Position numbers and translations under genes: made by a program. The notes beneath the pieces are model-generated. The model saw only the letters and a program-made list of their open reading frames with translations, was not told the origin of the DNA and did not search any database. A DNA stretch of 11,362 nt from Sediminibacterium sp. (GTDB lineage: Bacteria; Bacteroidota; Bacteroidia; Chitinophagales; Chitinophagaceae). This document shows, one piece after another, positions 1 to 6,445 of the stretch (position 1 is the stretch's first letter; every line of letters begins with the position of its first letter). Location of the stretch: the NCBI GenBank assembly GCA_030832695.1, contig JAURIP010000025.1, forward strand, positions 1 to 11,362. Reading direction: 5' to 3'.

Positions 1-66
1 ATAACAACTTAAAATGCAATAAAGTTTATTTATATTTAAGAATTATTTAAATGAAAAACTACGGCA

Positions 67-1443
67 ATGCGTAAATTATTTTTTTTGGTGTTTTGTTGGC
101 CATTTTTGACCCAAGCACAAATCAATCAAGACAGTATTACAATAAAAAAAATGTCTGACGAAATCATGACCAATGGCAAGGCCTATGATTTATTAAGGCA
201 GTTAACCAAGCAAATAGGAGGTCGTTTGGCAGGTTCGCCGCAACAACAAAATGCAGCAATTTGGGGTCAGCGCAATATGGAATCATTCGCGCCAGATAAA
301 GTGTTTATGCAACCTTGTAAAACACCCAATTGGCAGCGCGGGGGTAAGGATTTTGCAAGCGTAGTGCGTGTTAATGGAAAAGCAATGAATCGTCCTTTAG
401 CTGCATTGGCTTTAGGCAATTCATTAGGAAGTAAAGGTTTAGTAGAAGCGGAGCTTTTAGCGGTTGCTGATTTTGATGAATTGGAAAAACGTAAAGATGA
501 AGTAAAAGGAAAGATTGTTTATTATCATAGCATGTTTGATCCTAACATTATCCGAACTTTTGGTGCTTATGGAAAAATGGGGGTGTATCGTTCCACTGGC
601 GCTAGTCGTGCTGCAAAGTATGGCGCTGTTGGCGTGATGCTACATTCATTAAGTACCGCACCTGATAATGCGCCGCATACCGGGGGTATGATGTATGATG
701 AGAATTATCCAAAAATTCCGGCAGTGGCTTTGGGCCCTAATGATGCAAAGGAACTATATGCAAATGCAAAAAAAGGAACCATTCGTGTGCAGATGCAAAC
801 CTATGGTTATTTTTTACCTGATGCGGATGAGAATAATGTGGTGGCAGAAATTAAAGGGTCTACTTTCCCGAATGAAATAATTACGATTGGAGGGCATTTA
901 GATAGTTGGGATGTAAATGAAGGCGCGCATGATGATGGCGCAGGCATTGTGCAAACTATGGAAATTTTACGCACCATGAAAGCGTTGAACTATCAACCAA
1001 AAAGAACGATTCGTTTTGTTTTATTTGCGAATGAAGAAAACGGCATGCGCGGTGGTAACAAATATGCTGAACTTGCAAAACAAAATAATGAACAACATGT
1101 GTTTGCGCTTGAAAGTGATGCGGGTGGATTTACGCCTAGGGCCATTGGTATTAGTGCAACGAGCCCTGAGCAGTTTAAAAAAATGGAACAATGGGCTAGT
1201 TTATTAAAGCCTTATGGCACTGAAATCAGAGCTGGTGGTGGCGGCGCTGATATTGGGCCGCTAAAAAATGTAAATGCATCAATTGTACTTGCTGGTTTAG
1301 TGCCAGATAGCCAACGCTATTTTGATTTACACCACGCTAAAACTGATGTGTTTGAAAATGTAAACAAGCGTGAATTGTTATTAGGCGCAGTGAATATGGC
1401 AGCGATTGTTTATTTGGTGGATCAATATGGAGTACCTAAATAA
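67..1443 (+). CDS. Secreted M28-family zinc metallopeptidase (carboxypeptidase Q-like)
   Basis: A 458-residue exported peptidase that probably trims peptides in the periplasm or outside the cell. An N-terminal signal peptide (about residues 1-18, positively charged start, hydrophobic core, TQA-Q cleavage) has no lipobox, so export by signal peptidase I is likely. Residues about 125-250 look like a PA domain inserted before the catalytic core. The core carries the di-zinc M28 set: His277 in GGHLDSWD, the bridging Asp in HDDGAG (288-293), the catalytic Glu-Glu pair 323-324 in ANEENG, Asp352 in ESDAGG, and a C-terminal His in DLHH (420-423). The order matches the carboxypeptidase Q/PGCP branch of M28 rather than aminopeptidase Y, and all metal ligands appear intact. 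The start is chosen because it directly precedes the signal peptide. The gene stands alone and converges on the carB half-gene. Family assignment is firm; substrate is unknown. Confidence 0.93.
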   Translation: MRKLFFLVFCWPFLTQAQINQDSITIKKMSDEIMTNGKAYDLLRQLTKQIGGRLAGSPQQQNAAIWGQRNMESFAPDKVFMQPCKTPNWQRGGKDFASVVRVNGKAMNRPLAALALGNSLGSKGLVEAELLAVADFDELEKRKDEVKGKIVYYHSMFDPNIIRTFGAYGKMGVYRSTGASRAAKYGAVGVMLHSLSTAPDNAPHTGGMMYDENYPKIPAVALGPNDAKELYANAKKGTIRVQMQTYGYFLPDADENNVVAEIKGSTFPNEIITIGGHLDSWDVNEGAHDDGAGIVQTMEILRTMKALNYQPKRTIRFVLFANEENGMRGGNKYAELAKQNNEQHVFALESDAGGFTPRAIGISATSPEQFKKMEQWASLLKPYGTEIRAGGGGADIGPLKNVNASIVLAGLVPDSQRYFDLHHAKTDVFENVNKRELLLGAVNMAAIVYLVDQYGVPK

Positions 1444-1446
1444 AAG

Positions 1447-1549
1447 ACAATTTTATTGTTTATAGAATAAACACCTATCACTCGGCTCATCGCTGCTTTG
1501 CAGATATTCGCTCGTAATAGCATTTATTCTTTTTAACAAATAAAATTGT
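1447..1549. repeat. MITE-like or REP-like inverted-repeat element
   Basis: Perfect 11-bp terminal inverted repeats ACAATTTTATT (1447-1457) and AATAAAATTGT (1539-1549) are followed inward by a second pair, AGAATAAA (1464-1471) and TTTATTCT (1523-1530). The arms therefore pair imperfectly over about 25 bp around a core of about 51 bp that is more GC-rich than its flanks. No coding potential was seen. This could be a miniature transposable element, an intergenic palindromic repeat or a long RNA hairpin. No clear target-site duplication flanks it. Confidence 0.45.
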
Positions 1550-1571
1550 AAGAAAAAATATAAGCCGTTAA

Positions 1572-1600
1572 AAAATGACCCTTAGCTTTTAGCAAGGGTC
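1572..1600 (-). terminator. Hairpin A of a three-hairpin array; 29-bp repeat copy 1
   Basis: The arms GACCCTT (1577-1583) and AAGGGTC (1594-1600) form a 7-bp stem. Read leftward, the stem is followed by A and then six T residues, as in an intrinsic terminator. The 29-bp segment 1572-1600 is repeated exactly at 1660-1688. It lies downstream of the leftward carB half-gene and is probably a backup terminator for it. Confidence 0.6.
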
Positions 1601-1608
1601 TATAAAAA

Positions 1609-1637
1609 TCAAAGCCACCGTTTATGGGTGGCTTTGA
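1609..1637 (-). terminator. Hairpin B, intrinsic terminator
   Basis: Perfect 11-bp arms, TCAAAGCCACC (1609-1619) and GGTGGCTTTGA (1627-1637), enclose a 7-nt loop. Read leftward the stem ends in a run of five T residues, the usual intrinsic-terminator layout. In the rightward direction it is followed by A residues, so it should act mainly on transcripts from the carB side. Confidence 0.7.
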
Positions 1638-1656
1638 AAAAATCATTAGCGATAAA

Positions 1657-1696
1657 AATAAAATGACCCTTAGCTTTTAGCAAGGGTCATTTTATT
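1657..1696. terminator. Hairpin A', bidirectional terminator; 29-bp repeat copy 2
   Basis: Perfect 15-bp arms (1657-1671 and 1682-1696) enclose a 10-nt loop, AGCTTTTAGC. Both outer sides are T-rich when read outward, so it can terminate either strand at the convergent gene ends. The right arm overlaps the TAA stop of the carB half-gene (1695-1697) by two bases. Positions 1660-1688 repeat hairpin A exactly. Confidence 0.75.
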
Positions 1697-2888
1697 ATCT
1701 ACTAAGGTTCATTGAACGTTCCTTGTATAAATTTCGGAAGTAAGGATCACGTAAATCTTTTATAAATCGAATGGCTTCCCCGGTACTTTTCATTTCAGGT
1801 CCTAATTCTTTATTCACTCCAGGAAATTTATCAAAACTAAACACCGGTTCTTTAATCGCAAATCCATCTAATTTTTTCTCCATGACAAAGTCGGTTAATT
1901 TAGCAGCACCTAGCATTACTTTGGTTGCAATATTCAAATAAGGAATTTGATATGCTTTTGCAATAAACGGCGTTGTTCTTGAAGCTCTTGGATTGGCTTC
2001 AATCACGTATACTTTATCGTCCTTGATGGCAAACTGAATATTAATGAGTCCTTTGATATTTAAAGCACGCGCAATTTTTTCACTGTAAAATTCCATGGTA
2101 GCCACTATCAATGGGGTCAAGTTAAATGCAGGTAATACTGCATTACTATCGCCACTATGTATACCCGCTGGTTCAATATGTTCCATTACGCCCATGACGT
2201 GAAAAGTTTCTCCATCAAAAATGGCATCTACTTCTGCTTCCTGACAACGATCTAAAAAATGATCAATTAATATTTTATTATCTGGGATATGTTTTAAGAT
2301 ACTTACTACCGCTGTTTCTACTTCAGCGTCATTAATAACAATGCGCATTCTTTGTCCCCCAATCACATAGCTTGGCCTTACTAAAACAGGATAGCCTACT
2401 TGATTGGCAACTTCAACCGCTTCCTCAGCAGTGAAAGCAGTTCCATAATCAGGGTAAGGAATTTTTAAATCTTTTAATAAATCACTAAAGCGACCCCTGT
2501 CCTCTGCAATATCTAAACTGTCAAATGAAGTTCCTATAATTTTAATTCCTCTTTCGGATAATCGTTTTGCTAATTTTAATGCAGTTTGTCCGCCTAATTG
2601 TACAATCACGCCTTCTGGTTGTTCCAATTCAATAATTTCCCAAAGATGCTCCCAAAACACAGGCTCAAAATATAATTTATCTGCCATGTCAAAATCGGTA
2701 GAAACGGTTTCAGGATTACAATTCACCATGATGGCTTCGTATCCAGCTTCTTTTACTGCCAATAATCCATGAACGCAGCAGTAATCAAATTCAATGCCTT
2801 GACCAATACGATTGGGGCCACTGCCTAGTACAATAATTTTTTTTCTGGAAGAGCGGATAGACTCGTTGGATTGCAGGGTGTTGCTCAT
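1695..2888 (-). CDS. carB: Carbamoyl-phosphate synthase large subunit, stand-alone C-terminal half
   Basis: This is the second synthetase half of CarB, the ATP-grasp unit that phosphorylates carbamate to carbamoyl phosphate for pyrimidine and arginine synthesis. From the chosen start (397 aa) it shows GSGPNRIGQG (about 22-31), NCNPETVSTD, a GGQT motif, HSGDS (about 244-248) and the ATP/metal motif EANPRASRT (about 297-305). All align with the C-terminal half of E. coli CarB. The N-terminal half and the MGS allosteric domain are absent, so UMP/ornithine control is not expected. The ending matches the short Bacteroidota type, as recalled. The frame stays open to an ATG at 2966 (423 aa), but I prefer 2888: residues after it (NESIRSSRKK) resemble the inter-domain linker of full-length CarB, and a TAnnTTTG element lies between the two ATGs. 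It needs an N-terminal half encoded elsewhere. Domain call is firm; the functional state is inferred. Confidence 0.88.
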   Translation of the reverse strand: MSNTLQSNESIRSSRKKIIVLGSGPNRIGQGIEFDYCCVHGLLAVKEAGYEAIMVNCNPETVSTDFDMADKLYFEPVFWEHLWEIIELEQPEGVIVQLGGQTALKLAKRLSERGIKIIGTSFDSLDIAEDRGRFSDLLKDLKIPYPDYGTAFTAEEAVEVANQVGYPVLVRPSYVIGGQRMRIVINDAEVETAVVSILKHIPDNKILIDHFLDRCQEAEVDAIFDGETFHVMGVMEHIEPAGIHSGDSNAVLPAFNLTPLIVATMEFYSEKIARALNIKGLINIQFAIKDDKVYVIEANPRASRTTPFIAKAYQIPYLNIATKVMLGAAKLTDFVMEKKLDGFAIKEPVFSFDKFPGVNKELGPEMKSTGEAIRFIKDLRDPYFRNLYKERSMNLSR

Positions 2889-2903
2889 ATGTATGAAATT
2901 GGG

Positions 2904-2911
2904 CAAAAATA
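2904..2911 (-). promoter_or_regulatory. Candidate -7 promoter element (TATTTTTG) for the carB half-gene
   Basis: Read leftward, TATTTTTG matches the Bacteroidota -7 consensus TAnnTTTG, 15 bp before the preferred carB start at 2888. No convincing TTG -33 element was found at the usual distance, so this is a partial match. If real, it separates carB transcription from umuC and supports the shorter start. Confidence 0.35.
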
Positions 2912-2966
2912 CAGAAGCATTATCATTTTTACGAATTTTTAAGCAATGGTTTTCCACGATTTCCAT

Positions 2967-4253
2967 TTATCTTACCAAACATAGTTCGTCCCAGCGGGTG
3001 GTATAGCGTTTGCTTCGCCGTTCACTACGCATTTTCCAATTTTTTTGGGTGCCGCTGGTCGCAAATTTGAGGATGTCGTCCCTAAAAGCTGCATTCATAT
3101 TATCTATAACATTCATTAGTTTTTTACGATTTTGGTCCTTGGGTGCGACAAACAAGTTGGTCTGTAATGCATTATCGGGGACAAAGTCGCTTAAAATGAC
3201 GCCTGCTTTTTTATACCATTCCCCTTGCTCATATAAACTTTTTCCAAGGGCGACTGCCGCTTTAATGATATCCGGAGTGAGGTTGCTGGGATTATCTAGT
3301 TTAACATACCCGCTCACTTGCCTTCCGTGATGGTAATGGGAGATGTCCGTTTGCGGGGGTGTTTTTTTTAATAAAAAAACGGATACCCCATAAGCGGCAC
3401 TGTGTTGTCGGCGTAATTTTTCTGCAGTACGCGTTGCATAGGTCGCTAGCGCTTCTTCAATTTCCTGCCACTCGGAAACGGTGCGTCCAAACATACGCGT
3501 AGTGGCAATCATTTTTTTACTGGTCCTAGGTGTTTGCATATCATGACTATGCATTCCTTTCAATTCTCTAATTAATTTCATACCCGGCACGCCGCCTAAA
3601 AATCGTTTACCCCAACTGAGGTCCTTAATGCTAAGTGCATACGCGGTATGGATGCCATAGGTTTTTAATTTTTCACTATAACTATATCCAATCCCCCAAA
3701 CATCATCGATGGGCGTATTTTGTAAAGCAGTTTGTATTTTTTTAGTATCGTTTAATATCACAATACAACCGGTGAGTAATTTACTTTTTTTTGCTAATCG
3801 GTTGGCCACTTTACTTAATACTTTGTTAGGACCTACGCCAATGGATACCGATATACCTGTCCATGTTTCTATTTTCTTTTTTAATGAAACACAATAATCT
3901 TGTAAACTTTCAGCAGGGATGTGATCTAAATTAATAAAGGCTTCATCTACCGAATATACTTCCACACAACCCGGTGGTGCCAACTGTCGCATGGTTTCCA
4001 TCACACGCCAGCTAAGGTCTCCGTATAAATGATAGTTAGAGGAGAACGCGTGTACTTTATTTTTTTCAATTAAGTCCTTTGCTTGAAAATAGGGGATGGC
4101 CATATTGATACCCAATTGCTTTGCTTCATCGGACCTAGATACAATACATCCATCATTGTTGCTTAGCACAACAACAGGTGCATGTTGCAGTTGCGGTTGG
4201 AACAGTCGCTCACAAGCGCAATAAAAACTATTACAATCTACAATGGCTTGCAC
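2967..4253 (-). CDS. umuC: Y-family translesion DNA polymerase, UmuC type (Pol V catalytic subunit)
   Basis: A 428-residue error-prone polymerase that copies past DNA lesions, normally together with processed UmuD. Palm catalytic residues are present: Asp6 in the N-terminal VDCNSFY, and Asp103-Glu104 in YSVDEAF. LSNNDGCIVSRSDEAK (29-44) is the UmuC-type fingers motif, and SIGVGPNKVLSKVANRLAKK (137-156) is the family signature. QTNLF (364-368) sits where E. coli UmuC has its clamp-binding QLNLF. The C-terminus (RYTTRWDEL) matches the short UmuC tail domain. Translation starts at GTG; this start puts the first residues in register with E. coli UmuC. It follows umuD after 11 bp, so the two are an operon. 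Its TAA stop is directly followed by an in-frame ATG of the carB frame (TAAATG). Length is normal (E. coli 422 aa). No damage was seen. Confidence 0.94.
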   Translation of the reverse strand: MQAIVDCNSFYCACERLFQPQLQHAPVVVLSNNDGCIVSRSDEAKQLGINMAIPYFQAKDLIEKNKVHAFSSNYHLYGDLSWRVMETMRQLAPPGCVEVYSVDEAFINLDHIPAESLQDYCVSLKKKIETWTGISVSIGVGPNKVLSKVANRLAKKSKLLTGCIVILNDTKKIQTALQNTPIDDVWGIGYSYSEKLKTYGIHTAYALSIKDLSWGKRFLGGVPGMKLIRELKGMHSHDMQTPRTSKKMIATTRMFGRTVSEWQEIEEALATYATRTAEKLRRQHSAAYGVSVFLLKKTPPQTDISHYHHGRQVSGYVKLDNPSNLTPDIIKAAVALGKSLYEQGEWYKKAGVILSDFVPDNALQTNLFVAPKDQNRKKLMNVIDNMNAAFRDDILKFATSGTQKNWKMRSERRSKRYTTRWDELCLVR

Positions 4254-4264
4254 GGAATTATTTT

Positions 4265-4759
4265 TTATAAACTATGTATTACAAAACTCACCACACCCCA
4301 GGTGCTGTATTGTTCCAATTGCGCTACTTGAATAGTGCCGTATCTTTTATTTTCAGGAACCAAACTGATACTATGTTCTTGTATTTGTAAACGGCGTACT
4401 AAAAATTCACCGTTTAAAACAGCCACGACTACTTTGCCTGAACTGGGCGTAAGACTTCGGTCTACAATTAAAATATCGCCCACATGAATACCCGCACCTA
4501 ACATGGCATCACTATTTACGCGAAAGAAAAAAGTAGCGGGTTTGTTGCGAATGAGTTGCTCATTGAGGTCAATGCCTCTTTCCATAAAATCGTCGGAAGC
4601 TGCCCCAAACCCGGTGGCATTGGCTTGTATAATTTGAGCAGATTGGAATTTTTTATTAATCTGCTGGGTGGCCATCCCTTCATTGGGATCTGTATCTATA
4701 AATGACATAAAACTAAAATTATTAGCAATATTAACTAAATAATTTAGTATTTGGTACAT
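4265..4759 (-). CDS. umuD: UmuD-like S24 protein with both catalytic residues replaced
   Basis: This is the partner subunit of the downstream UmuC polymerase, in the LexA/UmuD S24 fold. E. coli UmuD is cut at Cys24-Gly25 by a Ser60/Lys97 dyad after RecA contact. The window protein aligns without gaps from the cleavage site on: Thr49-Gly50-Phe51 at the cut and IDLNEQLI after it. However, Ala85 (GCC, in NSDAM) replaces Ser60, and Arg122 (CGC, in EFLVRRLQ) replaces Lys97. Self-cleavage is therefore not expected. The first ATG at 4759 lies inside a perfect inverted repeat (4753-4770), so ATG 4708 or 4675 may be the real start; 4675 would give an N-terminal arm close to E. coli length. Met59 (4585) could yield a pre-shortened UmuD'-like form. 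It is first in an operon with umuC. The family call is firm; the effect of the substitutions is inferred from known E. coli dyad mutants. Confidence 0.87.
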   Translation of the reverse strand: MYQILNYLVNIANNFSFMSFIDTDPNEGMATQQINKKFQSAQIIQANATGFGAASDDFMERGIDLNEQLIRNKPATFFFRVNSDAMLGAGIHVGDILIVDRSLTPSSGKVVVAVLNGEFLVRRLQIQEHSISLVPENKRYGTIQVAQLEQYSTWGVVSFVIHSL

Positions 4760-4791
4760 TAATTTGTACCCTTTTTTTTAAGTATTTATAC
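4734..4791. promoter_or_regulatory. Palindromic control region upstream of umuDC
   Basis: Three inverted repeats lie in 58 bp: ACTAAATAATTTAGT (4734-4748, 7-bp arms), GGTACA-6-TGTACC (4753-4770, perfect 6-bp arms) and GTATTTATAC (4782-4791, 4-bp arms). They straddle the first possible umuD ATG at 4759. Placement suggests operators for a dimeric repressor such as a LexA-like protein, but I cannot match them to a known SOS box. No TAnnTTTG element was identified here. Confidence 0.5.
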
Positions 4792-4814
4792 CTTTTTGTG
4801 TATTTGTTCATTAA

Positions 4815-4843
4815 AAAGCCTTCCGCGTTAACGAGAAGGCTTT
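4815..4843 (-). terminator. Intrinsic terminator, leftward
   Basis: Perfect 9-bp arms, AAAGCCTTC (4815-4823) and GAAGGCTTT (4835-4843), enclose a loop that contains CGTTAACG. Read leftward the stem ends in five T residues. It lies about 21 bp after the stop of the putative beta-barrel remnant (4865-4996) and insulates umuD from leftward read-through. Confidence 0.7.
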
Positions 4844-4864
4844 AGCGTTATTTAATTTATAGTA

Positions 4865-4996
4865 TTAAAATTTGAAAACTAGTTTACTGAATATTCTTAA
4901 TCCGTTGTAGCCCATTTGAACGTTGAAAGGTATCCTGTAATTAATTGAATTTATTTCATGCATTAGCGCTAATTTTAAACTTATGGAATTGGTCAT
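4865..4996 (-). pseudogene. Possible 3' remnant of an outer-membrane beta-barrel gene
   Basis: A 43-codon leftward frame ends in TAA at 4867-4865, directly before a hairpin terminator. Its last part reads YRIPFNVQMGYNGLRIF followed by SKLVFKF. Alternating polar/hydrophobic residues and a terminal Phe resemble the last strands of Bacteroidota outer-membrane beta-barrel proteins. The frame is closed upstream by a stop inside the opposite gene's 5' end, and no upstream part of a barrel gene is visible. I read this as the stump of a deleted gene; it could instead be chance or a tiny gene. The low confidence reflects the short length. Confidence 0.33.
4962..4973. promoter_or_regulatory. 12-bp perfect palindrome before the kinase/RapZ-C gene
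   Basis: ATTAGCGCTAAT ends 9 bp before the ATG at 4983. It is more GC-rich at its centre than the surrounding DNA. It may be an operator or a small hairpin over the ribosome-binding region; no regulator is known, and chance is possible. Confidence 0.25.
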
Positions 4997-6422
4997 CAAT
5001 CATATAAATAATCTTTTTAATACGATTAATCCACAACCTTGGGATGCGATTCAAAAAATTCCCCAAAGTGGGGGTGATCGTGTTTATTTTAGAATCATTC
5101 AAGGGGCGCAAAGTTGGATAGCTACCTATAGTTTAAATATTAAGGAGAGTGAAACCTTTATTTACTTTGCGGATCATTTTTATGAAAAAGGATTACCTGT
5201 TCCTAAGGTATTGGCTATAAGTGCAGATAAAACAATTTATCTGCAACAGGATTTGGGTAGGGTTTCCCTATTAGATGTTTTAGAAAAGGAAGGGAAAACA
5301 GATCATGTTTTTTCCTTATTTAAAAAAAGTTTGACTGCATTGGCGCGTTTACAAGTGCATGGGGGTGCTGGTTTAAATTACGATAAATGTTTAACCTCTA
5401 AGGAGTTTGGCAAGCATTCAATTTTAACTGACTTGTTATATTATAAGTATTACTTTTTAGATACGTTGCAATATCCCTATGATAAGCAAGCATTAATCGA
5501 TGAGTTTGAATTATTAAGTAATCAATTGGCTGCAGGTAATTATAAAAATTTCATGTTCAGGGACTTTCAAAGTCGTAATATTATCGTGAACAATGATGAA
5601 GTATTTTTTATCGACTTTCAGGGTGGGATGCAAGGGGGATTACCTTATGATGTAGCTTCCTTATTGTGGCAGGCCAAGGCGGAACTTTCACAGGAGTGGA
5701 AGGCTAAATTATTAGATCATTATATCAGTGAAGTGCAAAGCTTGTTGCCTGAAAAAATAGATGTAACTATTTTTAAACAACAATACAATGGATTTGTATT
5801 ATTAAGATTATTACAGGTGATGGGGGCTTATGGTTTTAGAGGTTTGTTTGAACGAAAAGCACATTTCTTAACGAGTATTCCGTTGGGACTATTAAACATA
5901 AAAAACTTTTTACAGTATAATACGATATCCAATGACACGCCGGTTTTTGCGTCCATTTTACATTGGATGGTAGGCGATGAAGTGATTCAACGATTTACGC
6001 CACCCAAAGCAACAGCGGAAACACCACTAATCATTACGATCAACAGCTTTAGTTATAAAAAAGGAATACCTGGTGATGATTCAGAAAATGGTGGTGGATT
6101 TGTTTTTGATATGCGGGGTATCTTAAATCCAGGCAGGTTTGATGATTATAAAAAATTATCTGGTCTTGATAAACCAGTGCAGGATTTTTTAGAACAACGA
6201 ACAAAGATGAATGTTTTTTTAAATAGCGTTTGGGATTTAATTGACATTACGACAGAGAATTATTTAGAAAGAGGATTTGCTTCTTTACATATTAATTTTG
6301 GTTGCACAGGTGGGCAGCATCGCAGTGTGTATGCGGCTGAGCAAACTGCAAGACATTTAAAAAATAAGTATAAAGTAAAAACTATTTTACTGCATACCAA
6401 TCAACAAAACTGGGTTAAATAG
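4983..6422 (+). CDS. Amino-sugar kinase (AmgK/APH-like) fused to a RapZ C-terminal domain
   Basis: A 479-residue two-domain protein. Residues about 1-320 have the aminoglycoside-phosphotransferase fold used by AmgK, which phosphorylates MurNAc/GlcNAc at C1 during wall recycling: nucleotide loop GGDRVYFRI (30-38), Brenner-type loop FRDFQSRN (192-199, Asp194 and Asn199; the usual leading His is Phe/Arg here), and metal Asp211 in FIDFQGG. After a linker, residues about 347-475 match the C-terminal domain of RapZ, with SFSYKKGIP and the signature CTGGQHRS (441-448; E. coli has Lys where Gln445 lies). In E. coli this domain binds glucosamine-6-phosphate and RNA/RNase E partners. RapZ's N-terminal P-loop kinase domain is missing, and so is its basic RNA-binding tail. 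A MurU-like gene follows 23 bp later, so co-transcription is likely. Domain calls are firm; a kinase gated by an amino-sugar phosphate is an inference. Confidence 0.88.
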   Translation: MELVINHINNLFNTINPQPWDAIQKIPQSGGDRVYFRIIQGAQSWIATYSLNIKESETFIYFADHFYEKGLPVPKVLAISADKTIYLQQDLGRVSLLDVLEKEGKTDHVFSLFKKSLTALARLQVHGGAGLNYDKCLTSKEFGKHSILTDLLYYKYYFLDTLQYPYDKQALIDEFELLSNQLAAGNYKNFMFRDFQSRNIIVNNDEVFFIDFQGGMQGGLPYDVASLLWQAKAELSQEWKAKLLDHYISEVQSLLPEKIDVTIFKQQYNGFVLLRLLQVMGAYGFRGLFERKAHFLTSIPLGLLNIKNFLQYNTISNDTPVFASILHWMVGDEVIQRFTPPKATAETPLIITINSFSYKKGIPGDDSENGGGFVFDMRGILNPGRFDDYKKLSGLDKPVQDFLEQRTKMNVFLNSVWDLIDITTENYLERGFASLHINFGCTGGQHRSVYAAEQTARHLKNKYKVKTILLHTNQQNWVK

Positions 6423-6445
6423 TTTCCCCAATAAATTATTCGGTT

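Noticed and set aside
51..74. Seven-codon ORF (ATG at 51, TAA at 72-74) overlapping the start of the M28 peptidase gene in another frame
   Set aside because: Too short to separate from chance in A/T-rich DNA; no leader-peptide features such as repeated codons or a following hairpin.
1472..1522. Core of the MITE-like element as a possible tRNA or small structured RNA gene
   Set aside because: No cloverleaf, T-loop signature or promoter could be drawn; better explained as the core of the inverted-repeat element.
3010..3330. 106-codon rightward frame antisense to umuC
   Set aside because: Shadow of the well-supported umuC reading frame; no family resemblance.
3361..3380. Inverted repeat of T and A runs inside umuC
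   Set aside because: It encodes ordinary Leu/Lys codons of the UmuC frame and lacks a GC-rich stem, so it is not a credible terminator.
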